From NCBI GenBank assembly GCA_041609995.1, contig JBFIPU010000029.1:1-27072 (forward strand): a stretch of DNA of 27,072 nt. The letters run 5' to 3'. Under the pieces are notes generated by a model. It was not told the DNA's origin and made no database searches. It saw only the letters and a list, made by a program, of their open reading frames with translations. The position numbers and the translations under genes were made by a program. This stretch comes from JABDOU01 sp041609995 (GTDB taxonomy: Bacteria > Actinomycetota > Acidimicrobiia > Spongiisociales > SHLN01). Below are positions 1 to 6,336 of this stretch, piece by piece. Positions within the stretch are counted from its first letter, which is position 1, and every line of letters begins with the position of its first letter.

Positions 1-119
1 ACGGTGTTCCCCCGGGCTGCGAGAAGCATGGCGAGGACGAGTCGTTGTTTGGGCCCTCCCAGTTTCAACTCCCGTGCCTCGTCGTACGCGACGACTGGAC
101 CCAGCACGCGGAAGTCCAT
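1..119 (-). CDS. SARP/BTAD-family transcriptional regulator, N-terminal fragment (runs off the left edge)
   Basis: Reading the minus strand from an ATG at 119-117 gives an open frame of 39 codons that continues past the window edge. It begins MDFRVLGPV and contains LKLGGPKQRLVLAMLL. That is the typical opening of the winged-helix DNA-binding domain of SARP/AfsR-type actinobacterial activators, where the pattern is 'FRLLGP...LGGPKQRALLALLL'. The bacterial transcriptional activator domain, and any NB-ARC or TPR region, would lie outside the window. A TATGCT box six bases before the ATG suggests a leaderless transcript. The gene diverges from the copper protein gene that starts at 244. The target of the regulator cannot be told from this fragment. 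Confidence 0.8.
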   Translation of the reverse strand, partial: MDFRVLGPVVAYDEARELKLGGPKQRLVLAMLLAARGNT

Positions 120-125
120 GTTTCG

Positions 126-131
126 AGCATA
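126..131 (-). promoter_or_regulatory. -10-like box (TATGCT) for the SARP-family gene, leaderless spacing
   Basis: On the minus strand TATGCT is followed by six bases (cgaaac) and then the ATG, so transcription would start at or next to the start codon. No convincing -35 hexamer is visible. The spacing matches seven other genes in this window. Confidence 0.5.
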
Positions 132-193
132 CGCGCGATCGGGCACCGGATACTCGGTTTGTCGCGGCCGCCCGTTGTGATCGTTCTTTGGGA

Positions 194-216
194 GTCAAAA
201 ACCGCCCGATGGCGGG
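194..216 (-). terminator. Intrinsic terminator-like hairpin with T-run on the minus strand
   Basis: On the minus strand a short GC hairpin (GCCCG-CCAT-CGGGC, or alternatively CCGCC-ATCG-GGCGG) is followed directly by TTTTT. This is a rho-independent terminator layout. It lies upstream of the SARP-type start, so it could stop antisense read-through from the copCD/Ddn-like side, or act in the leader of a longer SARP transcript. The stem is short, so confidence is moderate. Confidence 0.4.
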
Positions 217-243
217 CCGATAACCTATCTTTTCGCGTTCTTG

Positions 244-1791
244 ATGCGTGCACTGACAATATCTCCAGCACGGTGCATGGCCGCGGCCGGACTCGTGTTG
301 CTCTCGGTCTGGTGGCCGGACCCAACAGTGGCCCAAGCGCACACCGGGCTCCGATCTTCCACTCCATCCGATCAGGCGGTCGTAGGCGCACCGGTTGCAC
401 AAGTCGAGCTGCTATTCGCGGGTACCGCCGCCGTCCAGCCTGTGGGTGATGGTTTCGTGGTGCTGGACGGCTCCGGAGCGATCCGTCAACCGGACTCCAT
501 CACGTCCGGCGACCATCTCAAGTGGGTGCTGCACTTCGATCCTCCGTTGAGCGGCGGCACGGTTGGAGTGCGCTGGTCCGTGGCTGCGTCGGATGCGCAC
601 CCCATCGAAGGCGCGTTCAGCTTCGTTGCTCCGTCTCGCCGCTCCACGGAGCAGCCTGAAGCCGTAGGGGGCGTCGGAAGTGGTTCACAATCTTCGGCTC
701 CATCCTCCAACACGGAATCCACAGACGTCGAATCCTTTATCACCGTCGAGCCAGACAACGCCAGGTTCGCCGGCATGACCGGGATGATCGGCAGGAGCGC
801 CGGTTTGTTGGGTGCGATGCTGGCCATCGGCGGGATTGTCTTCACCGCCGTGGTGTTACGCGGCGATGAACAAGACATCCGCAGCGCCTTGACCTGGGTA
901 CGGCGAGGAGCTGCGCTCGTGTCTTTCGGAGCGGTGTTCGAATTGGTGTCTCAGATCGCTGTCATCAACGGGGATTGGATGACGATTTGGCCAATCGCAA
1001 CTGTTCGAGACGTGTTTTGGTCGTCCTTCGGAGTCGCAGCCACCATGCGACTCGCCGGTGCCGCACTGATGGTGAGGACTCATTGGAGGGTGGTCCCGGC
1101 CTTTGCCGCGGCTGATCCCGTCCAGGCTGTTCGGCAACTCGTCGATGTGGGTGCGGGCCCCCGCCCGGACCGCTTGTCTCCGCCGTTGGTTACGGGCACC
1201 GCTCATGAGCCAAACGTCCATTCCGCTGATCGCGCATGGAAGATCGACGGAGACTTGCGTGTTGTCGGCCTCGGCGTCGCGGTCACGCTGTTGTCATACA
1301 CGTTCGACGGACACACGGCGACGGAAGGCATGCGATTGATTACCGCCATCGTCGACATGGTTCACGTCGGTGCCGCTGCGGTGTGGGCTGGGGGACTGGC
1401 AATGCTCGTCCATGTGCTGTGGATGCGTCACCGGAGGGGAACCGAGAGCCGTGCGCTACAGCTCGGAGTGAGGTTCTCCGTTGTGGCTGCCGGCGCGCTG
1501 GTGATCGCGGGCGCCGCAGGTGTGTTGCTCACGATCATCATCCTCGACGACTTCAACCAGCTGTGGACGACCGGGTGGGGGCGTGTCCTACTGCTGAAGA
1601 CCGTCGTGGTCGGCATTGCGGCTGCGGCCGGCGGCTACAACCACTTCGTGCTCATCCCCGAGATGGCTCGCGCCGACGCCGCAGACGAAACAGCGAATCG
1701 GGAGTTTCGTCGCACCGTCTCGCTCGAGGCGGGAGCGGTTGTCTTGGCGGTCATCTTGACGGCGATCCTTGTCGGCTCGGCTGCTCGATAA
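244..1791 (+). CDS. CopC-CopD fusion copper resistance/uptake protein
   Basis: This protein of about 515 residues joins an exported CopC copper-binding domain to a CopD membrane domain. A signal peptide ends with TVAQA just before HTGLRSSTP, which would place a histidine at the mature N-terminus, the usual CopC Cu(II) ligand. The CopC domain (about residues 30-130) ends with the family motif SDAHPIEGAFSF. After a Ser/Thr-rich linker (about 135-165), the rest is a multi-helix membrane region with CopD-like segments around 'VDMVHVGAAAVWAGGLAMLV'. CopC/CopD proteins bind periplasmic or outer-face copper and move it across the membrane; whether this one imports copper or confers tolerance cannot be read from sequence. 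TTG at 241 is an alternative start. No good ribosome site is seen; TATCTT at 226-231 could serve as a -10 giving a very short leader. Its 3' end overlaps the convergent Ddn-like gene by 41 bases. Confidence 0.88.
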   Translation: MRALTISPARCMAAAGLVLLSVWWPDPTVAQAHTGLRSSTPSDQAVVGAPVAQVELLFAGTAAVQPVGDGFVVLDGSGAIRQPDSITSGDHLKWVLHFDPPLSGGTVGVRWSVAASDAHPIEGAFSFVAPSRRSTEQPEAVGGVGSGSQSSAPSSNTESTDVESFITVEPDNARFAGMTGMIGRSAGLLGAMLAIGGIVFTAVVLRGDEQDIRSALTWVRRGAALVSFGAVFELVSQIAVINGDWMTIWPIATVRDVFWSSFGVAATMRLAGAALMVRTHWRVVPAFAAADPVQAVRQLVDVGAGPRPDRLSPPLVTGTAHEPNVHSADRAWKIDGDLRVVGLGVAVTLLSYTFDGHTATEGMRLITAIVDMVHVGAAAVWAGGLAMLVHVLWMRHRRGTESRALQLGVRFSVVAAGALVIAGAAGVLLTIIILDDFNQLWTTGWGRVLLLKTVVVGIAAAAGGYNHFVLIPEMARADAADETANREFRRTVSLEAGAVVLAVILTAILVGSAAR

Positions 1792-2302
1792 CCAGATCGC
1801 CTGTTGAGGGTTGTGAGCTATCGATGACGATCGGTTTGAGGGCAACGACCGGTATGTCCGTCAGCACGTCGGCAAGCGTCCCCTGCTCCATGGCGGCCAC
1901 GAGTTCCGGGCTGATGCGGCGCGACATGCGCGGATACGCCTCGATGTGCAACCGCACCGATTCGGTGGCCTCTCGCGGCCCGAGGACCCGGTACGTGACC
2001 GGCATGCGTTTACGACCAACCCACAGCTCCAGCGGCGGACTGGCTTGCATGTTGCGAAACCAGTCCGAGCTTCGTCCTCGCCCCGACAGCATGCGATACT
2101 CTCCCTCGATGGGTCGATGCGCAAGAGCTTCGAGGACGGTTCGTCGGACGGCTCCGGTCTTGCGGCCGCGGTGCACCAGCACCACCAGTGAACTGTTGAA
2201 CAACCAGCCCAACCGGGCGCGGTACACCCACACAGGGAGGTTCAGCAACCATTTACGCCACCCGCTCGGCTTCCTCATGGGGGGAGAGACAGTGTCCGTC
2301 AT
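1751..2302 (-). CDS. Ddn-like nitroreductase/deazaflavin (F420)-dependent oxidoreductase family protein
   Basis: The product of about 183 residues fits the Ddn/DUF385 split beta-barrel family that uses reduced F420 in actinobacteria. Family-like features include a basic amphipathic N-terminus (WRKWLLNLPVWVYRARLGWL), then LVHRGRKTGAVRRTVLEAL, the 'DWFRNMQASPPLELWVGRKRM' block that is normally 'NP...V..G', and a C-terminal tail. The family usually carries a W-x-N-[LI] motif that is written here as WFRNMQ. I chose the ATG at 2302 (MTDTVSPP); a TTG at 2377 would add 25 residues and an ATG at 2278 would remove 8. No clear Shine-Dalgarno site decides between them. The gene converges on and overlaps the copper protein gene. 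Substrate is unknown. Confidence 0.8.
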   Translation of the reverse strand: MTDTVSPPMRKPSGWRKWLLNLPVWVYRARLGWLFNSSLVVLVHRGRKTGAVRRTVLEALAHRPIEGEYRMLSGRGRSSDWFRNMQASPPLELWVGRKRMPVTYRVLGPREATESVRLHIEAYPRMSRRISPELVAAMEQGTLADVLTDIPVVALKPIVIDSSQPSTGDLVIEQPSRQGSPSR

Positions 2303-2634
2303 GTCCCGAGTGTCGCCGATCAGGAGTGACGAGAGTAGGGCCGTTCGGTGTTTTCTGTACGGAGAGATACCCGTCAAACTCGCCGAGGAGCCCGCCGGCC
2401 CCGGCGCGCACCGAGCGGCGGCGGCGCTCTTCGAAGCGGTGGATTATCACGAAGAACCTCTGGCGAAGGGCGGGGTCGCGGCGCACGAAGACGGCCGGCG
2501 AAGTCATCGTGAGATTCCTTACGGTTTGAAGCCCGAGCGGGGGTCGCCTTCCTGACAGACGCCTCGATGGTCATGTGACAGCAGGCGTAGGCAGCGGGGC
2601 CTCTGCAGCAGGAAGCCGACCTAGGATCGATTGA
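2303..2634. other. Intergenic stretch without a confident gene
   Basis: This 332-base stretch separates the minus-strand Ddn-like gene from the plus-strand ABC exporter. An 84-codon minus-strand frame (2507-2253) has an AAGGA eight bases before its ATG. However, it is arginine-rich, resembles no family I know, and runs into the Ddn-like coding region. I see no RNA gene or repeat here, only the exporter promoter near its right end. Confidence 0.4.
2622..2627 (+). promoter_or_regulatory. -10-like box (TAGGAT) for the ABC exporter, leaderless spacing
   Basis: TAGGAT is followed by seven bases (cgattga) and the ATG at 2635. The same bases contain AGGA, so a weak Shine-Dalgarno reading is possible instead. 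No -35 hexamer is evident. Confidence 0.4.
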
Positions 2635-4443
2635 ATGTTGCGTGGTCCTCGCGGTCGCCGCCCCAATCTCGATGAGCCCCGCCAGGCTCTGGACAGGGCC
2701 GCATTCGAGCAGTTGTCACGACTGGCCCCGTTTGTTCGCCCTTATCGCCGGTATCTCGTCGTGGCTCTGGTGGGAGTGGTATTCGCGTCCTCACTCGGGC
2801 TCGTGTATCCGCAGGTGCTGGGCAACCTCGTAGACACGGCGTTGCGTCCTGAGGCCGATGAGTCGAACCTGGATCTCATCGCGGTCGTCCTCCTGGGAGT
2901 CTTTGCGCTGCAGGCGGGCTTCAATGCGGTGCGGATCTACTACTTGAACCTGATGGGCGAGGCGGTGGTCGCCGATCTGCGCAAAGCGACGTATTCCCAC
3001 CTCATGACCCTGCCGGTGAGGTTCTTCGACAACCGCAAGACGGGCGAGATCACCTCTCGGCTCACGTCCGACGTGGCCGTTCTGCAGGGAACCGTTTCCA
3101 CCGCCCTCGCTCAAGCCCTGGCCCAGGGCATGACATTCATCGGCGGAGTGATCCTGATGTTCGTCTCCAGCACGCGTCTGTCTCTGATCGTCCTTTCGTT
3201 CCTCCCGCTCGCCATCGTGTCGGCGGCCATTTTCGGAAGACGGCTCCGCAACATCTCGACCGAATTCCAGGATCGGGTGGCGGATGCCAACTCCAATGCC
3301 GAAGAGGCGATTGCGGCCAACCGGGTCGTCAAATGGTTCACGTCCGAGCGGGCGGAAATCGATAGATACGCCGGGGCTGTTGACGAGTCCTACCGAGTTG
3401 CCCGGCGTCGCGCCCGGCTCCTGGCCTGGTTCACGCCGTCCGTCACGTTCGTCGGTTTTGGCACGCTGGCCGTGGTGTTCTGGGTCGGTGGTCGGCAAGT
3501 GCTGGCGGGGGAGATGTCCGCCGGTGATCTGGTGACGTTCTTGCTCTACACGGTGACCGTGGCCGGCGCCATCAGCACCTTTACCGGTCTGTACAGCCAA
3601 CTGCAGACCTCGCTGGGGGCATCGAAACGGATCTTCGAGCTCATGGACGAAGAGACCGATCTGATCGAGCCCACCCAACCCGTGAGCCTCGAGGCCATCA
3701 AGGGCCGGGTCACGTTCGAGAACGTTGCGTTTTCCTACGACGATCGCAACTCGGCAGTGCTGACGGACGTCGATTTCGACGTCCTGCCAGGGGAAACCGT
3801 GGCTCTGGTGGGGCCGTCCGGTGCCGGCAAGTCGACGGTCGTCCAGCTCATTCCCCGGTTTTACGACCCGGATGGGGGCTCGGTGCGGTTGGACGGCGTC
3901 GACCTGCGAGATCTCTGGATCGCCGACCTGAGACGCCACATGGCGGCCGTGCCGCAGGAGACCCAACTCTTTTCGGGAACGATCGCGGAAAACCTGCGAG
4001 TCGGTAAGGCCGACGCTTCCGACATCGAAATCGAACAGGCCGCGATTGCCGCCAACGCAGATGAATTCATCATGGGGTTTCCGGACCGGTACGACACAGT
4101 TGTGGGAGAGCGGGGGGTCAAGCTGTCGGGAGGCCAACGCCAGCGGGTGGCGATCGCCCGGGCGCTGCTCAAGGATCCCCGAGTTCTGATCCTGGACGAG
4201 GCCACGAGCTCGCTCGATACCGAGTCCGAGTCGTTGGTGCAGGAGGCGCTCGAGCGTTTGATGAAAGGGCGAACCACGTTCGTCATCGCCCACCGTCTGT
4301 CTACGGTCCGTGACGTCGACCGCATTTTCGTGATCGATCAAGGCCGCATCGTGCAGGAGGGAAGCCATGACCAGCTTCTCGGCCAGGGAGGCCTGTACGC
4401 CGACCTCTATGCCCGCCAGTTCCAGGACGAACCGGCTCTCTGA
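2635..4443 (+). CDS. ABC exporter half-transporter (fused membrane and ATPase domains)
   Basis: The 602-residue protein has the layout of a homodimerising MsbA/LmrA/BmrA-like exporter. A cytoplasmic start is followed by six membrane helices (about 40-320) with the coupling-helix region 'PVRFFDNRKTGEITSRL', and then an ATPase domain. Visible ATPase motifs are Walker A GPSGAGKS (393-400), signature LSGGQ (497-501), Walker B LILD with catalytic E522, the D-loop SSLD, and the switch histidine H553. All are intact, so it should be active. The family exports lipids, drugs or peptides; the substrate cannot be inferred. It has typical length and no partner gene, which fits a homodimer. A VOC gene follows 44 bases downstream. 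Confidence 0.93.
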   Translation: MLRGPRGRRPNLDEPRQALDRAAFEQLSRLAPFVRPYRRYLVVALVGVVFASSLGLVYPQVLGNLVDTALRPEADESNLDLIAVVLLGVFALQAGFNAVRIYYLNLMGEAVVADLRKATYSHLMTLPVRFFDNRKTGEITSRLTSDVAVLQGTVSTALAQALAQGMTFIGGVILMFVSSTRLSLIVLSFLPLAIVSAAIFGRRLRNISTEFQDRVADANSNAEEAIAANRVVKWFTSERAEIDRYAGAVDESYRVARRRARLLAWFTPSVTFVGFGTLAVVFWVGGRQVLAGEMSAGDLVTFLLYTVTVAGAISTFTGLYSQLQTSLGASKRIFELMDEETDLIEPTQPVSLEAIKGRVTFENVAFSYDDRNSAVLTDVDFDVLPGETVALVGPSGAGKSTVVQLIPRFYDPDGGSVRLDGVDLRDLWIADLRRHMAAVPQETQLFSGTIAENLRVGKADASDIEIEQAAIAANADEFIMGFPDRYDTVVGERGVKLSGGQRQRVAIARALLKDPRVLILDEATSSLDTESESLVQEALERLMKGRTTFVIAHRLSTVRDVDRIFVIDQGRIVQEGSHDQLLGQGGLYADLYARQFQDEPAL

Positions 4444-4487
4444 TCCACGACTAGGTTGGAACAACGGCATGCGAGGGAGGAGAGCCC

Positions 4488-4898
4488 ATGTCTGGAACCA
4501 TCATCCCCACCCTTCGATATCGCAATGCTCACGCCGCCATTGAGTTGTTGGAGAAGGCGCTGGGCTTCGAGGTGCTCATGGTGATCGAGGGCGAAGCCGG
4601 GATTGTCGAGCATTCGCAACTTCGGCATGGGACGGGGATGGTGATGTTGAGCAGTGTGCGCGACAACGAGTGGCAGCAAATGGTCGACGACGGCCGGGAT
4701 CCGGCCGGCCGGGGTGTCAATTACGTCGTCGTCGCAGATCCCTACGCCCATGCCGAGCATGCCCGCAGCCAGGGTGCCGAGATCGTCCAGGAGCCCGAGG
4801 AGCAGGACTACGGCGGTGCGGTCTACACGCTCAGGGACTTTGAAGGCAACGTGTGGAGTTTTGGCAGCTACGACCCGTGGACGGCTCAGCAGCACTGA
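4488..4898 (+). CDS. VOC (glyoxalase/bleomycin-resistance/PhnB-like) family protein
   Basis: This is a 136-residue cytosolic protein with two beta-alpha-beta-beta-beta modules. It opens with 'IIPTLRYRNAHAAIELLEKALGF', typical of VOC proteins, and ends with 'YTLRDFEGNVWSFGSY', where the D-x-E/D-G-N-x-W-x-F pattern is the usual second-module signature. Members bind a divalent metal or a small molecule and act as glyoxalases, dioxygenases or antibiotic-sequestering proteins; this one cannot be assigned further. A strong ribosome site (GGGAGGAG) lies just before the ATG. TAGGTT at 4452-4457 may be its -10, giving a short leader, so unlike several neighbours it looks leadered. It sits after the exporter and could be linked to resistance, but this is only inference. 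Confidence 0.85.
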   Translation: MSGTIIPTLRYRNAHAAIELLEKALGFEVLMVIEGEAGIVEHSQLRHGTGMVMLSSVRDNEWQQMVDDGRDPAGRGVNYVVVADPYAHAEHARSQGAEIVQEPEEQDYGGAVYTLRDFEGNVWSFGSYDPWTAQQH

Positions 4899-5042
4899 CG
4901 GTCGAGGCGTCGTCAGACCCATGGAGCCCCGATTGGGCTGAGGTGTTGCTCCACCGGGTCGGAGAGATTTCGGAATTGTTTCTCGACGCGAAGGGCCGAA
5001 CAGCCCTGGCCAAAGCTGCGAATCCGGGCCACGGTTGAGGCG

Positions 5043-5828
5043 ATGAGCGACCGAGTCCGATCCGTGCAACGACGAAGCGTATCGCCCGCCCGGCGGGTGA
5101 CCGTCGCCGCCCTGAACGCCGGCCGGAGAGCTTCGCCGGTGCACGCGTTGGTAGAGGTCGACGTCACCGATCTCCTCGAGTACGTGAACAGGCGCGACCT
5201 TTCATTCACTGCAGGAGTGATCGCCTGCGTCGGAAGGGCGGCAGCACTGCACCCGGACGTCCATGCCTACCGGGATTGGCGGGGGCGACTGGTCACTCAC
5301 TCACATGTCGATGTATCGACGTTGATCGAGATCCCTACCTCCTACGGCCATTTCGCGCTGGGTCACCTGCTGCGGGACGCCGACATCCGGACCATTGAGG
5401 ACTTGTCTCACGGCATCCGACACGTACAGCGAAACGAAGATGCCGCTGAGCGCAGGTTCGTCAGGGCGGGCGCGGCCGCCGCCAGAGTGCCCGGTTTGTT
5501 TCGGCTGATCTTCGCCGCGGCCCGAAAGTCACCATTCATGCGGCGGCGGGTGGGGACCGTGACAGTCACAGCCGTTGGGATGTTCGCAGGCGGGGGAGGC
5601 TGGGGAGTGGGTGCTCCTACGGTCACTTCTCTCACCGTCCTGGTCGGTGGGATCACCCGCAAACCGCTGGCAGGAGGGGACTCCGTGCAGATACGCGATG
5701 TTTTGGACCTCACCGTCACCTTCGACCACAAAGTGATCGATGGGGCGCCGGCCGCGCGTTTTCTGGCAGACCTGCGCCGGTTGTTGGAGTCGTCAGACCA
5801 CCGGATCGCAGCACGACCGATTGGGTAG
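5043..5828 (+). CDS. Stand-alone 2-oxoacid dehydrogenase acyltransferase (E2) catalytic domain protein
   Basis: The 261-residue protein matches only the catalytic domain of dihydrolipoamide acyltransferases. It has no lipoyl domain and no E1/E3-binding domain, whereas normal E2 proteins are about 400-600 residues. Visible signs are 'SFTAGVIACVGRAAALHPDV' near the start, the block 'GTVTVTAVGMFAGGGGWG' (typically 'GTFTITNLGMFG'), and the active-site motif DHKVIDG with H229 and D233. An intact DHxxxDG implies CoA-dependent acyl transfer is still possible. No E1 or E3 genes are nearby, so it is probably not part of a classical complex here. A GAGG sequence lies very close to the ATG; the start is reasonable but not certain. 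DUF1801 starts 15 bases after its stop. Confidence 0.82.
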   Translation: MSDRVRSVQRRSVSPARRVTVAALNAGRRASPVHALVEVDVTDLLEYVNRRDLSFTAGVIACVGRAAALHPDVHAYRDWRGRLVTHSHVDVSTLIEIPTSYGHFALGHLLRDADIRTIEDLSHGIRHVQRNEDAAERRFVRAGAAAARVPGLFRLIFAAARKSPFMRRRVGTVTVTAVGMFAGGGGWGVGAPTVTSLTVLVGGITRKPLAGGDSVQIRDVLDLTVTFDHKVIDGAPAARFLADLRRLLESSDHRIAARPIG

Positions 5829-5831
5829 AGC

Positions 5832-5837
5832 TAGCTT
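5832..5837 (+). promoter_or_regulatory. -10-like box (TAGCTT) for the DUF1801 gene, leaderless spacing
   Basis: TAGCTT is followed by six bases (gggtcg) and the ATG at 5844. It lies in the 15-base gap after the E2-like stop codon, and no Shine-Dalgarno sequence is present, so an internal leaderless start is plausible. Confidence 0.45.
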
Positions 5838-5843
5838 GGGTCG

Positions 5844-6281
5844 ATGGAGATCACCGATCGCAACGTCGATGAGTTTCTCGATGATCTACCAGAGGATTCG
5901 CGCCAGGACATGAAGGTGCTCGACGGCGTGCTGTCGCAAGTGATGCAGGGTGAGCCGAGGGAGATGTACGAGGGCCGGTTCTGGGGAGGCTCGGATCAGA
6001 AGATCATCGGCTACGGTCGGACGTCGTCGAGCCGGTCAGACGGCAAGACGATCGAGTATTTCCTGATCGGCCTCGCCCTTCAGAAGAACTACATCAGCAT
6101 CTACATCAGCGCCGTGGAAGGCCGGGAATACATGTCCGAGAAGTACGGCAAGACCATCGCCGGCCCGGGCGGCAAAGTCAAAGTCGGAAAGTCGAACATC
6201 AGTTTCAAGAGTTCCGACGACATCGACCTCGACAAGCTGTCAGCGCTGGCCGAAAGGGCTCGCGACGTCGGGTTGGGCTGA
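5844..6281 (+). CDS. DUF1801 domain protein
   Basis: This 145-residue soluble protein has the features of the DUF1801 (YdhG-like) fold: an N-terminal helix pair, 'MYEGRFWGGSDQKIIGYG', then 'YFLIGLALQKNYISIYISAVEG' and a C-terminal 'DLDKLSALAERARD' helix. Members are small conserved proteins of unknown biochemical role that resemble iron-chaperone-like folds; no catalytic site is evident. It is transcribed in the same direction as the E2-like gene and converges on the large sensor kinase gene. Confidence 0.8.
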   Translation: MEITDRNVDEFLDDLPEDSRQDMKVLDGVLSQVMQGEPREMYEGRFWGGSDQKIIGYGRTSSSRSDGKTIEYFLIGLALQKNYISIYISAVEGREYMSEKYGKTIAGPGGKVKVGKSNISFKSSDDIDLDKLSALAERARDVGLG

Positions 6282-6298
6282 CTTCGCGTCCGGGAATG

Positions 6299-6317
6299 TG
6301 CCCGCAGTCCACGGGCA
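6299..6317. terminator. Hairpin between convergent genes, possible bidirectional terminator
   Basis: TGCCCG-cagtcca-CGGGCA forms a perfect six-pair stem with a seven-base loop in the 55-base gap between the DUF1801 stop and the kinase stop. There is no T-run on either side, so termination is only suggested by position. Confidence 0.3.
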
Positions 6318-6336
6318 GCGGCAACGGTCAGAAATC

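Noticed and set aside
2253..2507. 84-codon minus-strand frame before the Ddn-like gene
   Set aside because: There is a weak AAGGA upstream, but the peptide is Arg-rich and its second half overlaps the Ddn-like coding sequence in another frame.
1236..2555. Plus-strand open frame (439 codons) overlapping the copper gene and the Ddn-like gene
   Set aside because: It crosses two convincing genes in the wrong frame and strand and is strongly Arg/Cys-rich.
2791..4470. Long minus-strand open frame (559 codons) opposite the ABC exporter
   Set aside because: The plus-strand frame has every ABC motif intact. The antisense frame is rich in His, Asp, Arg and Gln, matches no family and arises from codon bias in high-GC DNA.
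4853..5038. 61-codon plus-strand frame between the VOC and E2-like genes
   Set aside because: It begins inside the VOC gene, lacks a ribosome site and resembles no family. Its peptide looks somewhat gene-like, but the support is too thin.
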